A program made the translations under genes and the position numbers. The notes under the pieces were generated by a model, which saw nothing but the letters and a program-made list of their open reading frames with translations, had not been told where the DNA came from and made no database searches. From Lachnospiraceae bacterium JLR.KK002 (GTDB taxonomy: Bacteria; Bacillota; Clostridia; Lachnospirales; Lachnospiraceae), in assembly GCA_036941025.1 (NCBI GenBank), contig JAYMNP010000001.1:62001-126000 (forward strand): a DNA stretch of 64,000 bases, given 5' to 3'. This document shows positions 41,477 through 50,757 of the stretch, one piece after another. Positions within the stretch are counted from its first letter, which is position 1. Each line of letters begins with the position of its first letter.

Positions 41477-42172
41477 ATGCGGATAGCAATTTGTGAAGAC
41501 AACGAGAAGGAGCTTGCTTATGTCTCAGAGCTGCTTATGGAATATCAGATGGATCGGGAAGTGGATATGGACTGCCATTCCTATCACAGCAGTACGGATT
41601 TTCTGTGCGATGTGAAAAGCGGAGAGTACGACCTTGTGCTGCTGGATGTGGTTATGCCGGGAATCAGCGGCGTGCAGGCGGCGCAGGAACTGAGAGAACG
41701 GGACCGGAATGTCAGAATTATCTTTATGTCGTTCTCCCCGGAGTTTGCTGTGGAAAGCTACCATGTGGGAGCATATTATTACCTGCTCAAACCTCTGGGA
41801 GCCGACTCTCTTTTTCCGTTGCTGGACAGAGTGAGAGAGGAACTGTATACGCAGGAAGAACAGGGATTTGTGCTGAAGAACAGGAAAGGCGTGGTCAGGA
41901 TACCCTTTACAGGACTTGAATATGTGGAGGTTATCAATAAGACGGTATCTTTCCATCTGGCAAGTGGTGTGATTCATGAGGCGACCGCCGTGCTGGGAGA
42001 ATTTGAGGAAAAACTTCTGGACAGGCCGGAATTCTTAAAAACTCACCGCTCTTTTCTGGTCAATCTGAATTATGTTCAGGCCATGGATGAAAATTGTATT
42101 GTGACCAGGAATAATCACAGGATTCCCCTGTCCCGGCAGCGGCGCAGGCAGGTGCAGGCTGCCTGCAATTAA
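41477..42172 (+). CDS. LytTR-family response regulator
   Basis: A 231-residue regulator. The receiver domain has ICEDNEKE and LVLLDVVMPGISGVQAA with the phosphorylated Asp near residue 54; the Lys is in YYLLKPL. The C-terminal LytTR DNA-binding domain runs from about 130 (VLKNRKGVVRIPFTGLEYVEVINKTVSFH to FLKTHRSFLVNLNYV and IPLSRQRRRQV). No histidine kinase lies nearby, so it is an orphan here. It overlaps the convergent gene by 4 bases. Confidence 0.92.
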   Translation: MRIAICEDNEKELAYVSELLMEYQMDREVDMDCHSYHSSTDFLCDVKSGEYDLVLLDVVMPGISGVQAAQELRERDRNVRIIFMSFSPEFAVESYHVGAYYYLLKPLGADSLFPLLDRVREELYTQEEQGFVLKNRKGVVRIPFTGLEYVEVINKTVSFHLASGVIHEATAVLGEFEEKLLDRPEFLKTHRSFLVNLNYVQAMDENCIVTRNNHRIPLSRQRRRQVQAACN

Positions 42173-42636
42173 AATCGGTCCAGTTTTTCAGCAAGATAGC
42201 TTTTCAGGGGTTCATCGTTACACAGGAGACAGATCTGATTTTGCAGATACGGCAGCATACTTTCGTCACCCAGGCCCTCCAAATCCCAGTAATTATCCTG
42301 ACAGGCCTGCCAGTGTTCTCCATCCAGGGAGTGCATGGGCTGAACAGAAACGGTATCGGCCGGAAAATCCGTAAAGGTGCCCCTTACCTGATATTCGTGG
42401 GGAGAGTATTCGATGGCAGCGCTGAATGGGAGCGCCGATTCGCCGGGAGATGGCACGTTGGCTTCTTCCGGCGTCACAGTCGGCAGTTCCTGCGATATTT
42501 CGTCAGATATCCGGGCGTTGTCCGGTGTTATGATTTCTTCCGGTAATTGTCCTGCTGTTACGGAGAGAGCCGGAAAGACGTTGGATAAAAGCAGCAGTGC
42601 AGCTAAGACAGCTGCAGCTTCTGGAAAAAATTTCAT
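42169..42636 (-). CDS. Secreted protein of unknown family, possibly C-terminally truncated
   Basis: A 155-residue protein with a signal peptide (AAAVLAALLLLSNVFPALSVTA, cut near residue 28) and a Pro/Glu/Thr-rich linker to residue 75. The globular part, SAAIEYSPHEYQVRGTFTDFP to NDEPLKSYLAEKLDRF, resembles a repeated module in large Lachnospiraceae surface proteins, where it usually continues after the point at which this one stops. Its stop lies in the overlap with the LytTR gene, which suggests that a rearrangement fixed this end. Confidence 0.6.
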   Translation of the reverse strand: MKFFPEAAAVLAALLLLSNVFPALSVTAGQLPEEIITPDNARISDEISQELPTVTPEEANVPSPGESALPFSAAIEYSPHEYQVRGTFTDFPADTVSVQPMHSLDGEHWQACQDNYWDLEGLGDESMLPYLQNQICLLCNDEPLKSYLAEKLDRF

Positions 42637-42863
42637 ATCTGTACCTCATTTCAACTGGTTTTAATCTGAATTCTGACAGTTTCCGTTACCGTTCACGCAG
42701 TCTCAGCTACATTTTGCACCGGCAGCAGTTCCGGGGCTTCTTTTTATGCCAAAATTCAACTGTATCACTGCATTCGTCTGATTATCAGTCCGTTTCTGAT
42801 ATTTTCAAGAAAACATATATCATGTCAGGGGTTGCAGCAGGAGAAAGGACATGATTGATTCTG

Positions 42864-42960
42864 GTAAAAGTAGCATGTTGTGATGATGATTTGTCCGTCT
42901 ATGACAGAACACGCATTTTTGCAGATGGCTACGGTATATTTTGTTCAGGCACCAATATGG
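42864..42960 (+). pseudogene. Fragment of a LytTR-type response regulator
   Basis: A frame from 42864 reads VKVACCDDDLSVYDRTRI, the N-terminus of a LytTR-family receiver, and degrades after about 25 residues. A ribosome site (GGAGAAAGGAC) and an ATG at 42851 are in a different frame. It is a remnant. The rest of 42637-42996 shows nothing else recognisable. Confidence 0.45.
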
Positions 42961-42996
42961 CCTGGCAAAGAAAAAAGAGATAAAAAGGAGAAAAGT

Positions 42997-43649
42997 ATGA
43001 AGAAAAAATTAATTACACTTGGACTGAGCCTGGTAATGGTGCTGTCTCTGGCAGCATGTGGAGGAAATTCTGAAAGCGGAAGCAGGTCAGAAGAAAGTTC
43101 TTCTGCAAAAGCAAAAACAGAAGAAGAGGCAGATGACAATGTGTCTGAGGAAGAGGAAAATGCTTCCGAAACGGAACAGGGCAGTGGAGCCGAAGCTGTG
43201 TCAGATGATGAGGTAAGCGAGGATTTACTGGAGTTTCTGGAACAGCTGACCCTTCTGGAACCTTCCGAACCCAGGCGGAGACCGGGGAACCTTACGATGT
43301 GGGGAATCTTCCGAAGGAGCCCTTTGGGTTCGTCCTGAATCTTGTGATTGCCCTGGGCGTTGGCTTTATTTTTTCACTGATTGTAACGGGAATTATGAGA
43401 AGCGGCCTGAAAAGCGTGGGCAGCAAATCTGTAGCGGATGATTACATAAAGAACGACAGTATGAAGCTGACCAGGAAAACGGATCTGTTCCTGTATGAGA
43501 AGGTGGAACGGAGGAAAAAGCCCAAAGAGAATGATTCGGGCGGTTCAGAGACCCATACGTCTTCTTCCGGTACAACCCATGGGGCGGAGGCGGAAAATTC
43601 TGAGCAGCCGGGATACAATAGTATTGTTACAGAATATGATTTTGGATAA
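42997..43649 (+). pseudogene. Lipoprotein head fused to a TPM-domain protein tail, frameshifted
   Basis: AAAAGGAG precedes MKKKLITLGLSLVMVLSLAACGG, a lipoprotein signal with lipobox Cys near residue 22, then an acidic Glu/Ser linker. Near 43265 the frame departs from an in-family sequence, ETGEPYDVGNLPKEPFGF, that continues in another frame to 43649. That part is the C-terminal membrane helix and tail of TPM-domain proteins (LNLVIALGVGFIFSLIVTGIM, RKTDLFLYEKVERRKK, HTSSSGTTHG). The catalytic TPM domain itself is missing. I infer fusion by deletion plus a frameshift. Confidence 0.7.
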
Positions 43650-43660
43650 GGAGGAGAAGC

Positions 43661-44877
43661 ATGAAAAAAATTAGTAAAGTGGATGATAACCTTTGGAAGC
43701 TGTCTGATGCTTTTGCTGACGTTCGGGCTGCATGTGCAGGCAGCGGAAGACGAAATCAGTGAAAACACCTGGATTACCGGAAATACGGACAGCAATACGG
43801 TGGATTATTATGAACTGCACCTTCCTGCTCCGGGAAGGGTAACCATCACGTACCAGTCCTTTCTGTCTTACGGAAACTGCGACTTATATGACAAAGACCT
43901 GACAAAAATGTATCAGGGCGTGCGAATTAGCGGAAGCAGCGCGGCGCCGGCTACCAGAGAATTCAGTGTCGATTTGAATGCGGGCGAGTATCGGCTGAAA
44001 TTATTCGGAGCCAATGGCGGTACCCAGCCCAAAAAGCCTTCAAATTACAGAATGAAATTTTCTTTTGCCCCTGTGGAAAATAACGAAACGGAGCCCAATA
44101 ACAGTTTCCAGACGGCCATGCCGCTGGCAGACAGAGCGTTGATTCAGGGATTTCTTTCTGAAGATGACAGTATAGATTTTTATAAATTTACCATTGGAGA
44201 AGAAACAAGGGTAAAAGTTACTGTGGGAATAAACACGCTGTCAAAGTATCAGTTTTCCGTATGGAATGCGGACCTGATAAGGGTCGGGAGTTTCAGTAAT
44301 GTGACCTCCCCTGCAAAAGTGTGGGAAAAGAAGCTGTCTCCGGGAACATACTATATAAAAGTGAATGAATCCACCAGAACGGGAAGCTATACGCTGAAAT
44401 GGGAAGGAATCCATTATGTGGAAAACATACAGTTGAATGCAGAAGCCATTGTGATGAAACAGAAGGCCTCTTACAGTCTCCTTAAGGCTGTTCTGCCGGC
44501 AAATGCAGAATAAGGAACTGCAGTGGACTTCCGCCAATCCTTCCGTGGCAACGGTGGATGCTTCCGGCAGAGTGAAAGCCAGAGGAACCGGGATTACCAC
44601 CATTACCGTATCCGCTTTGGACGGAAGCGAAGTCCTCCTGCGACGTGGTGGTAAGGCCTTCCAGAACCCGGATTACGTCATCTGAAAAGGTGGCGAACCG
44701 GAATGTATGTATAAAAGTCAAAAATCAGAAAAATGCCTCCGGTGTTCAGAAAAAATACGGATTATTATTTCAGAGCAAGAACGTATGTTACATACAACGG
44801 GAAGAAATATTTTGGAGACTGGAGCAAGGTGAAGAAAGTAAAGACGGGAAGCGCAACCAGACGGACAGGATATAATT
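43661..44877 (+). pseudogene. Secreted Ig-like (Big_2) surface protein, multiple frameshifts
   Basis: AAGGAGG precedes MKKISK at 43661, but the rest of the signal peptide (MITFGSCLMLLLTFGLHVQA) is in another frame. The main frame then codes two pre-peptidase-C-like beta domains (NNETEPNNSFQTAMPLADRA; SIDFYKFTIGEETRVKV). At about 44505 another shift is needed to continue into a Big_2 domain (LQWTSANPSVATVDASGRV, GTGITTITVSA), and a further one near 44640 leads to CIKVKNQKNASG and a fibronectin-like tail (TYVTYNGKKYFGDWSKVKKV). At least three lesions make it a dead adhesin-type gene. Confidence 0.75.
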
Positions 44878-44956
44878 ACTGGAAAGCCATATAGTTCCGG
44901 GAAACAGACTGCCGAACAGAAGGAACGCAGGCAGAACTGAAAGGAAAATCAGCAAA

Positions 44957-44999
44957 CGTGCAGGCCGCTCAGGTAACACTGAGGGGCCTGCACTGTGTT
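44957..44999. terminator. Hairpin terminator before the convergent flavin reductase
   Basis: GTGCAGGCC pairs with GGCCTGCAC with AGGTAACACT in the loop region. The T-run is weak, so confidence is moderate. Confidence 0.55.
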
Positions 45000-45017
45000 A
45001 CGGAATACCCGGCGCGC

Positions 45018-45533
45018 TTATCTTGCCAGCATTTCTCTGATTTCTCCCACATACATGGTATGAAAATTATTTTCCTCTTTGCCGGAATACCATTTTTCCT
45101 TAATTTCCGGATTCAGGAAATGGGCTTCTGTAATGGGTACAGCCGCCATTTTTCTGCAGATCAGAATGAAATTGCCCTCGTCCACAAAGGGAACGTCGTT
45201 ACTGTAATTTACATTCAGCCCGGAGGTTTTGAATTTATCCTCCTGTCTGCCGGATACGATGCCGAAATACTTCAGGTCATTTTTGTATTTTTTGTCAAAA
45301 AAGGTACAGGAAAAGCAGTCTCCGTTGTCGATAAATTCTTTGGTGTATCTGTTCTCGCGTACAAAGATAAAAGCAGTGTTCTGCCCCCAGAGAACGCCAA
45401 GTCCGCCCCAGCTTGCAGTCATGCCATTGACTTTTTCCTGATTTCCGGAAGTAATGATCATCCATTCGTCCGACAGTTTTGTAAAAGGATTTAATTCTAA
45501 CAAATCAACGGGATAAGATTGAAATTGATGCAT
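45018..45533 (-). CDS. Flavin reductase-like (flavoredoxin) domain protein
   Basis: A 171-residue FMN-binding split-barrel protein. LSDEWMIITSGNQEKVNGMTASWGGLGVLWGQNTAFIFVRENRYTKEFID is the typical flavin reductase/flavoredoxin N-terminal half with the Thr-Ala-Ser FMN contact, and FLNPEIKEKWYSGKEENNFHTMYVGEI ends the fold. These transfer electrons between flavins and partner proteins in anaerobes. It stands alone with AAAGGAG upstream. Confidence 0.85.
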   Translation of the reverse strand: MHQFQSYPVDLLELNPFTKLSDEWMIITSGNQEKVNGMTASWGGLGVLWGQNTAFIFVRENRYTKEFIDNGDCFSCTFFDKKYKNDLKYFGIVSGRQEDKFKTSGLNVNYSNDVPFVDEGNFILICRKMAAVPITEAHFLNPEIKEKWYSGKEENNFHTMYVGEIREMLAR

Positions 45534-45748
45534 AATAAGACTCCTTTGCTGTTTACTTTGCTGTTTGTTGAGCTACTTTGAGTATACCTCATTTTACCAC
45601 AGTTAAGATATGCAGAAAAGTTATTAAAAACACAAAATTATATAATAAATAGTTATGGGAAATATAAGCCCGGAGAATAATCTTGACAGTACTCAAAAAA
45701 AGTATAATAATTGATAAAACGATACGAAAACAGGATGGAGGAGACGTT

Positions 45749-46816
45749 ATGGAGATTAAATTTGTAAAAAGAGATGTTTTAAAAGAGAAACCGGATCAGA
45801 AAAATCTGGGATTCGGCAAATATATGACAGACTATATGTTTGTGATGGACTGGGACAAAGGAACCGGCTGGCATGACGCCAGAATTGAGCCCTACGGGCC
45901 GGTCTCCATCAATCCTTCCTGTGTGACATTGCATTATGCCCAGGAGACCTTCGAGGGACTGAAGGCATACCGCACCGGGGATGACAGAATTCTTCTGTTC
46001 CGGCCGGAAATGAATGCAAGGCGGATGATTACGTCCAATGAGCGTCTGTGTATGCCGGGTGTTCCGGAGGATATGTTTGTGAAGGCCGTAGAAGAACTGG
46101 TAAAGGTGGAGAAGGACTGGATCCCCTCGGAGCCGGAGACTTCCCTGTATATCCGTCCCTTTGTATTTGCCACGGAGGCTTCTCTGGGAGTCCATATGGC
46201 TGTTTCCTATAAATTTATGATTATCTGCTGTCCGGTAGGGGCCTATTATCCGGAAGGAATCAATCCGGTGAAAATCCTGGTGGAAGACGAACTGGTACGT
46301 GCTGTGAAAGGCGGAACAGGATTTACCAAATGCGGCGGCAATTATGCGGCTTCCATTCTGGGACAGGTCAGGGCCGAGGAAAAAGGATGTACCCAGGTGC
46401 TCTGGCTGGACGGTGTCAACCGGAAGTATGTAGAGGAAGTCGGCACCATGAACATTATGTTCAAAATTAACGGTGAGATTTATACAGCTCCCATTGAAGG
46501 AACCGTGCTTCCCGGTGTAACCAGAGATTCCATTATCCATATCTTAAAGGACTGGGGCTATAAAGTAAATGAAACCCATCTTTCGGTAGACGATCTGATG
46601 AAGGCCGGACATGACGGTACGCTGGAAGAGTCTTTCGGTACCGGAACGGCGGCAGTGATCTCTCCGGTGGGAGAATTTGTTTACCGGGACGATGTGGTTA
46701 CGGTAAATGATTTTAAAATCGGGGAACTGACACAGCGGCTTTACGACTATCTCACCGGTATCCAGTGGGGAAATGAAGAAGATAAATATGGCTGGACACG
46801 GGAAGTAAAACTTTAG
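45749..46816 (+). CDS. ilvE: Branched-chain amino acid aminotransferase
   Basis: A 355-residue fold-type IV PLP enzyme, last step of valine, leucine and isoleucine synthesis. It is of the longer class II type: FGKYMTDYMFVMDWDKGTGWHDARIEPYGP, LHYAQETFEGLKAYR, RPEMNARRM, KCGGNYAASI (with the PLP Lys region), WLDGVNRKYVEEVGTMNIMFKING and GTVLPGVTRDSI. The start at 45749 has ATGGAGGAG upstream. A promoter-like TTGACA and TATAAT lie at 45683 and 45703. It complements ilvBN 6 kb upstream. Confidence 0.93.
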   Translation: MEIKFVKRDVLKEKPDQKNLGFGKYMTDYMFVMDWDKGTGWHDARIEPYGPVSINPSCVTLHYAQETFEGLKAYRTGDDRILLFRPEMNARRMITSNERLCMPGVPEDMFVKAVEELVKVEKDWIPSEPETSLYIRPFVFATEASLGVHMAVSYKFMIICCPVGAYYPEGINPVKILVEDELVRAVKGGTGFTKCGGNYAASILGQVRAEEKGCTQVLWLDGVNRKYVEEVGTMNIMFKINGEIYTAPIEGTVLPGVTRDSIIHILKDWGYKVNETHLSVDDLMKAGHDGTLEESFGTGTAAVISPVGEFVYRDDVVTVNDFKIGELTQRLYDYLTGIQWGNEEDKYGWTREVKL

Positions 46817-46990
46817 GAGGCCGTAAGAAAACCGCAGATTCCTGCTCTGTCTTTATATTTTTTTAAGAAAAAAGCAGGATAGATTTAAAGATTTTTTCAC
46901 AGAATGATGTTAGTATATCCGTGTAAAGAAAGAATATATTACATCCGGTATACTGACATCCGGTGAAAAAGGAGAGAAAATGAGAAGAAT

Positions 46991-47182
46991 ATGAGAAGAA
47001 AACAGGATGAATTTGCGGATATCAATTTTAACGGGAAGAAAAAGCGGGGAAATATGTTTGTGCTGATGGCGGCAATCCTGGCAGTCTGTATCAGCGGTAT
47101 CCTGTATGCAAGAAAGCTGCAGATGGACGCCAGATATATCAGTATGAACCTGGAAGAAATTCATATGGAACAGGAAATATAA
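46991..47182 (+). CDS. Small membrane protein, unknown
   Basis: A 63-residue peptide with a basic N-terminus (MRRKQDEFADINFNGKKKRGN), one membrane helix (MFVLMAAILAVCISGILYARKL) and a short charged helical tail, somewhat like the start of FtsL/DivIC-type proteins but too short to claim that. AAAGGAGAG lies 13 bases upstream; a nearer ATG at 46980 gives only four codons. It may be a truncated gene. Confidence 0.5.
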   Translation: MRRKQDEFADINFNGKKKRGNMFVLMAAILAVCISGILYARKLQMDARYISMNLEEIHMEQEI

Positions 47183-47183
47183 T

Positions 47184-47231
47184 ACGCACCTGCGCGGGAA
47201 GGAAAAATTCCGGAACGTGTCAGGTGCGTAA
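47184..47231 (+). terminator. Possible terminator
   Basis: ACGCACCTG pairs with CAGGTGCGT around about 28 bases that include a GGAAGGAAAAATTCC hairpin. No clear T-run. Confidence 0.5.
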
Positions 47232-47310
47232 TGCTTTCCGTGAAAATTCCGGGAACATTTTCTCCGGTTTTACATAAACTGTAAATAAGAGCAGAGATTT
47301 CGAGGTAGTT

Positions 47311-47999
47311 ATGCAAAATCATCAATTGCGTGCGGCCCAGACAGAGCACGTGGACAATGGAACCATGAAAGTCCAGGTGACTTCCACCCTGGGGCTGATT
47401 CCGGTGGAGGGCGCCAGAATCACCATTTCCTATACCGGAGATCCGGAGAGCACCCTGGAACAGATTTCTACGGACGGAGAAGGCCAGTCGGAGGTTCTGA
47501 CACTGGCAGCACCGCCTCTGGAATACAGTATGGAGCCGGAGCAGCCGGTTCAGCCTTATGCGGAGTACACCGTTCAGGTGGAGGCGGAAGGATACCGGCC
47601 TGTCAGCATTGAAGGTGTGGATGTATTTTCCGGAGAGCTTTCTTTGCAGAATGTGCGGATGGAGCCTCTGGAGGTATCGGAGCAGGATGTGAAAAATATT
47701 GTGATTCCGGCCAATACCCTGTTCGGAAATTTCCCGCCCAAGATTGCGGAGGCCGAAATTAAGCCGGTGGACGAGAGCGGAGAAATTGTACTGAGCAGGG
47801 TGGTAGTCCCGGAATATGTGGTGGTACATGACGGGGCGCCCGGCGATTCCACTGCCAGCGATTATTATGTGAAATACAAGGACTATATCAAAAATGTGGC
47901 CTCCAGTGAAATATATGCCACCTGGCCGGACAGCACCATCCGGGCCAATATTCTGGCCATTATGTCATTTACCATGAATCGCGTGTACACAGAATGGTA
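47311..47999 (+). pseudogene. SpoIID-like/peptidoglycan-binding protein, N-terminal half (interrupted by the integrative element)
   Basis: The gene starts at 47311 with GAGGTAG upstream and is open to 47999, where the integrative element enters; the frame then runs a few codons into foreign DNA. Residues 8-115 form a beta-rich carboxypeptidase-regulatory-like domain (MKVQVTSTLGLIPVEGARI). From about 155 (YIKNVASSEIYATWPDSTIRANILAIMSFTMNRVYTEWY) it resembles the SpoIID/LytB amidase-enhancer fold. The rest is at 55436-56021, and joining GTA to GTA restores a continuous protein of about 425 residues. It has no signal peptide, so a spore or forespore location is possible. Confidence 0.85.
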
Positions 48000-49669
48000 T
48001 GGGAATCACCACATATTCTGGGTTGTGGAATGAAGTCATTAAGGTTGATTTTGAAACGAATAACGACTTCTGTTTTCTTTACATCAATACGCTCTACGAG
48101 CTTATTTACCAGTACCCGCTTTGTTGCCACATCTGCATTTAGAAACACATCCTGCCATGTTGGAATCTTATTTTTAATATCTTCCCATTCGTTGATTGAT
48201 ACAGAAGTGCTTTTCAATTCCAGTTCCTTTAAGGTAACAACATCCTGTTGTTGCTGTGCCTGTTCTTTATGCTTTTTGATGATTGCTACCAGTTCTTCCA
48301 ATGACAAAGGATAGTCACCAGTCATAGCATTTGGAATATTTTCTTCCATAATCCGAATCTTGTCCTGAATATTTTCAAGATTCTGTTTTTCCTTTTTTAA
48401 TTCAGCTTGTTTCCGTTTCTTTTCTTGATTCTGATTGTTCTCAATCTCATTAAAAATACTTTCATTTTCCTGTAATTTCCCAATGTATTGTGCGATGGAT
48501 TCAAATACAATCGGTTCAATCATGTCGGCTCGGATTTGCTTAGTCTTAACATGGGTTACCCCTTGCCATGCATTTTGGCATTTATATATCGCAATTTTGC
48601 TTGCTCTTTTTTCTCCTGTACCTTTTATCGTCCAATAGTTATATTTACTCCCATTTGTCATTTTACTTCCACAATATCCGCAATATAAAACATCAATTAA
48701 GGCTAACATACCATCATTCTTTCTAATCACATTCACATCCTTATGCTCTAATGCTTTTATGTATTTATCGCCCCGGCGTTTACGTCGTTCCTGTGTTTTA
48801 TTCCATGTATCACCGTCGATAATCATAATACTTTCGTTTGCGTCAATAGAAGTAATCCAATTCTCACTGTCAAGCCTGTGATATTGTCCGTTGATTCGCT
48901 CCCTGCGTTTATAAGCTGTATGTCCGGCATAGATGGGATTCGTTAAAATGCTTGTGATAGTTCCGCCTTTCCATGTGTCATTGGGGGCAAGGTTTTTATA
49001 GGTTTCATGCCTGTTCAAAACGCTGGCAATTTTGGAAGAACCGTACTCCTTATTGAGAGATAGGTCATAAATATAACTGACAACCTCTGCCTGTTCTGGA
49101 ACAATAACAAGATGATGTAACGCCCGTCCGTGTTTACTGATTTCTCCTGATAACTCTAATTTGTAGCCATAAGGGGCTTTTCCACCCATGAATTTTCCTT
49201 TCTGCACTAACTTCTGGGCGGTATCTTTTACACGCATACCTGTATCAGCGCTTTGTTTCTGGGCATTACCGTATCTCAAAGCTAACATCATTTGCCCCAT
49301 TGTATCATCTGTTTCAGGAGAAATGCAGCCGTCTTTCACGGTGTAAATATCCACACCACATTTTTTCAGAGCCATTACATAGGCTCCGATTTCCCACATA
49401 AGTCTGCCAATTCTATCGTCTTTGTATGCCACCAAAATATCATATTCTTTTGCCTGTGCGTCCTGTAAGGCGTTTTGAAGTACATTTCTGTCTGCGACTG
49501 AATTTTTATATCCGCTGTTACTTCCCTCAAAGTATTCCTTTGAATCGAGTTGCCATTCTTCGTGTTTTTTTACATAGTCTTTTACAATTTCTCTTTGCAC
49601 ACTCAAATCACCGTCCGGCTCTAACTGCTGATTTGAACTAACGCGTAATAACATTCTCACTTTTTTCAT
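47969..49669 (-). CDS. Large serine recombinase (integrase/excisionase)
   Basis: A 566-residue site-specific recombinase. The resolvase catalytic domain (residues 1-145) has Ser11 in LLRVSSNQQ and the helpers in KDDRIGRLMWE; the recombinase domain follows (GKAPYGYKLEL, NPIYAGHTAYKRRER), then a zinc ribbon (LYCGYCGSKM with a later Cys) and a Lys/Glu/Gln-rich coiled coil near 430-500 that controls synapsis. GAAAGGACG precedes the start. The last eight codons (ILCTRDSW) lie past attL in host DNA, so the C-terminus differs between integrated and circular forms. Confidence 0.94.
   Translation of the reverse strand: MKKVRMLLRVSSNQQLEPDGDLSVQREIVKDYVKKHEEWQLDSKEYFEGSNSGYKNSVADRNVLQNALQDAQAKEYDILVAYKDDRIGRLMWEIGAYVMALKKCGVDIYTVKDGCISPETDDTMGQMMLALRYGNAQKQSADTGMRVKDTAQKLVQKGKFMGGKAPYGYKLELSGEISKHGRALHHLVIVPEQAEVVSYIYDLSLNKEYGSSKIASVLNRHETYKNLAPNDTWKGGTITSILTNPIYAGHTAYKRRERINGQYHRLDSENWITSIDANESIMIIDGDTWNKTQERRKRRGDKYIKALEHKDVNVIRKNDGMLALIDVLYCGYCGSKMTNGSKYNYWTIKGTGEKRASKIAIYKCQNAWQGVTHVKTKQIRADMIEPIVFESIAQYIGKLQENESIFNEIENNQNQEKKRKQAELKKEKQNLENIQDKIRIMEENIPNAMTGDYPLSLEELVAIIKKHKEQAQQQQDVVTLKELELKSTSVSINEWEDIKNKIPTWQDVFLNADVATKRVLVNKLVERIDVKKTEVVIRFKINLNDFIPQPRICGDSHTILCTRDSW
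47981..48022 (+). other. attL of the integrative element
   Basis: The host half is ACAGAATG and the element half is GGGAATCACCACATATTC, joined at GTA (47997-47999). The element half, read in reverse, is GAATATGTGGTGATTCCC, the mirror of the arm at the other end. Confidence 0.8.
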
Positions 49670-49721
49670 AAGTCAATCGTCCTTTCTTTCTAACCAGCAG
49701 AGGGTTATCCCTCTGCTGACG

Positions 49722-50120
49722 TTATGAGATTTTTTGTAACTGTTCCCGTAAGACACTTGAAAGAATAGACTTTATTTCTTGATGTAAAATATCCGTCTGT
49801 TCTGGTTGTGTAGGGAACTCAAGCACAACCTTTATACCATTTATTTTCTGTTCAATCTGTTGATAAGTAGTATCGGACATGAAAATCTCCGGGCAAATGA
49901 ATCTTATTATATGACTATTCCGTAAAATTTTGTCCCATGCAAAAGAGGTATTCCCTTTGGGGTGATATACACTTCCTTGATACGTTCTTAAATGGAATAA
50001 TTTGATTGTGTCTTTCCAACTGCACCCGTAATCTTTTTTCATAATAACTATATCCTCGCATTCATAATCATGGTAAGTCCGCTTGCGTTTTGTATAAATT
50101 TCTGTAATTAAATCAGTCAT
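49722..50120 (-). CDS. Unknown protein behind an attenuator, element cargo or regulator
   Basis: A 132-residue soluble protein starting MTDLITEIYTKRKRTYHDYECEDIVIMKKDYGCSWKD, with AAAGGAGAAG upstream. No domain is recognised. It is separated from its promoter (minus TTGACA at 50426-50421, TATAAT at 50402-50397, 18 bp apart) by about 270 nt of leader that ends in an intrinsic terminator, so expression is probably conditional. It precedes the recombinase gene by 50 bases on the same strand and may be co-transcribed, so it could regulate excision. This is inference. Confidence 0.6.
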   Translation of the reverse strand: MTDLITEIYTKRKRTYHDYECEDIVIMKKDYGCSWKDTIKLFHLRTYQGSVYHPKGNTSFAWDKILRNSHIIRFICPEIFMSDTTYQQIEQKINGIKVVLEFPTQPEQTDILHQEIKSILSSVLREQLQKIS

Positions 50121-50152
50121 AAGAACTTCTCCTTTCTTTGTGCATTGGGAAA

Positions 50153-50226
50153 CAAAAAAAGCGGTGTAACATATATGAACCCCAATCAGCATAATCACTA
50201 ATTGGAATTTATATTTGTTACACCGC
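50153..50226 (-). terminator. Leader terminator (attenuator)
   Basis: On the minus strand GCGGTGTAACA and TGTTACACCGC form an 11-pair stem, with CCAAT/ATTGG pairing inside the loop, followed by seven T, 33 bases before the start codon at 50120. The leader from about 50390 contains an in-frame open stretch starting near 50294 (VGEIYRRKYRVQRKF) that could be a translated leader. Confidence 0.75.
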
Positions 50227-50610
50227 CTGCACATACTTGGCACTGTCAGAAATTTCCTCTGAACTCGGTACTTCCTGCGATATATTTCCCCCACGACCGC
50301 CTTATCAGCACCAATATACTTGGAAATTAAGCATACCGGTTATGCTGTCCGTCGGCACTACTGTGAGAAAAGCACAATAATATTTTATTTTTCCATATTA
50401 TACCACATATCTTTTTTCGCTGTCAATCGTATTTTCTTTTTTGTGAATATGATACAAAAAACATTGAAAAAATAACCAAAAGTTTGGTTAGCTATTCCAA
50501 ACATGCATAAAGCCCTAAAAGCAGTGCTGTACTATGGGAATCTGTCAGAATCTCCCCTCTCAATTTCGGGGATGAATACGATTTCTGATGTCTGGGGATT
50601 ACTGTATCCA

Positions 50611-50757
50611 AAAATCGTATTTATTGAAAACCACGCCAGTATTGGAAAAAGCCTGTTTTGAATACATTTGTCTACGATTTAGAATTGTACCGTATTCAAA
50701 ATCGTATTCATTGAAAACCACGCCAGTATTGGAAAAAGTCTGTTTTGAATACGATTT
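50611..50757. repeat. Two 60-bp repeats, each with inverted arms (87-bp period)
   Basis: Units at about 50611-50670 and 50698-50757 share the sequence ATTGAAAACCACGCCAGTAT and flanks. In the second unit AAAATCGTATTCA (50698-50710) is answered exactly by TGAATACGATTTT, giving a 13-pair stem with a 34-base loop; the first unit has a worn version. GTCTACGATTT follows each unit. They may be replication iterons, a structured RNA or a small element duplicated in tandem. Confidence 0.7.

Noticed and set aside
50611..50757. CRISPR array
   Set aside because: Only two units, each with long inverted arms and no unique spacers of regular length; no cas genes in the window.
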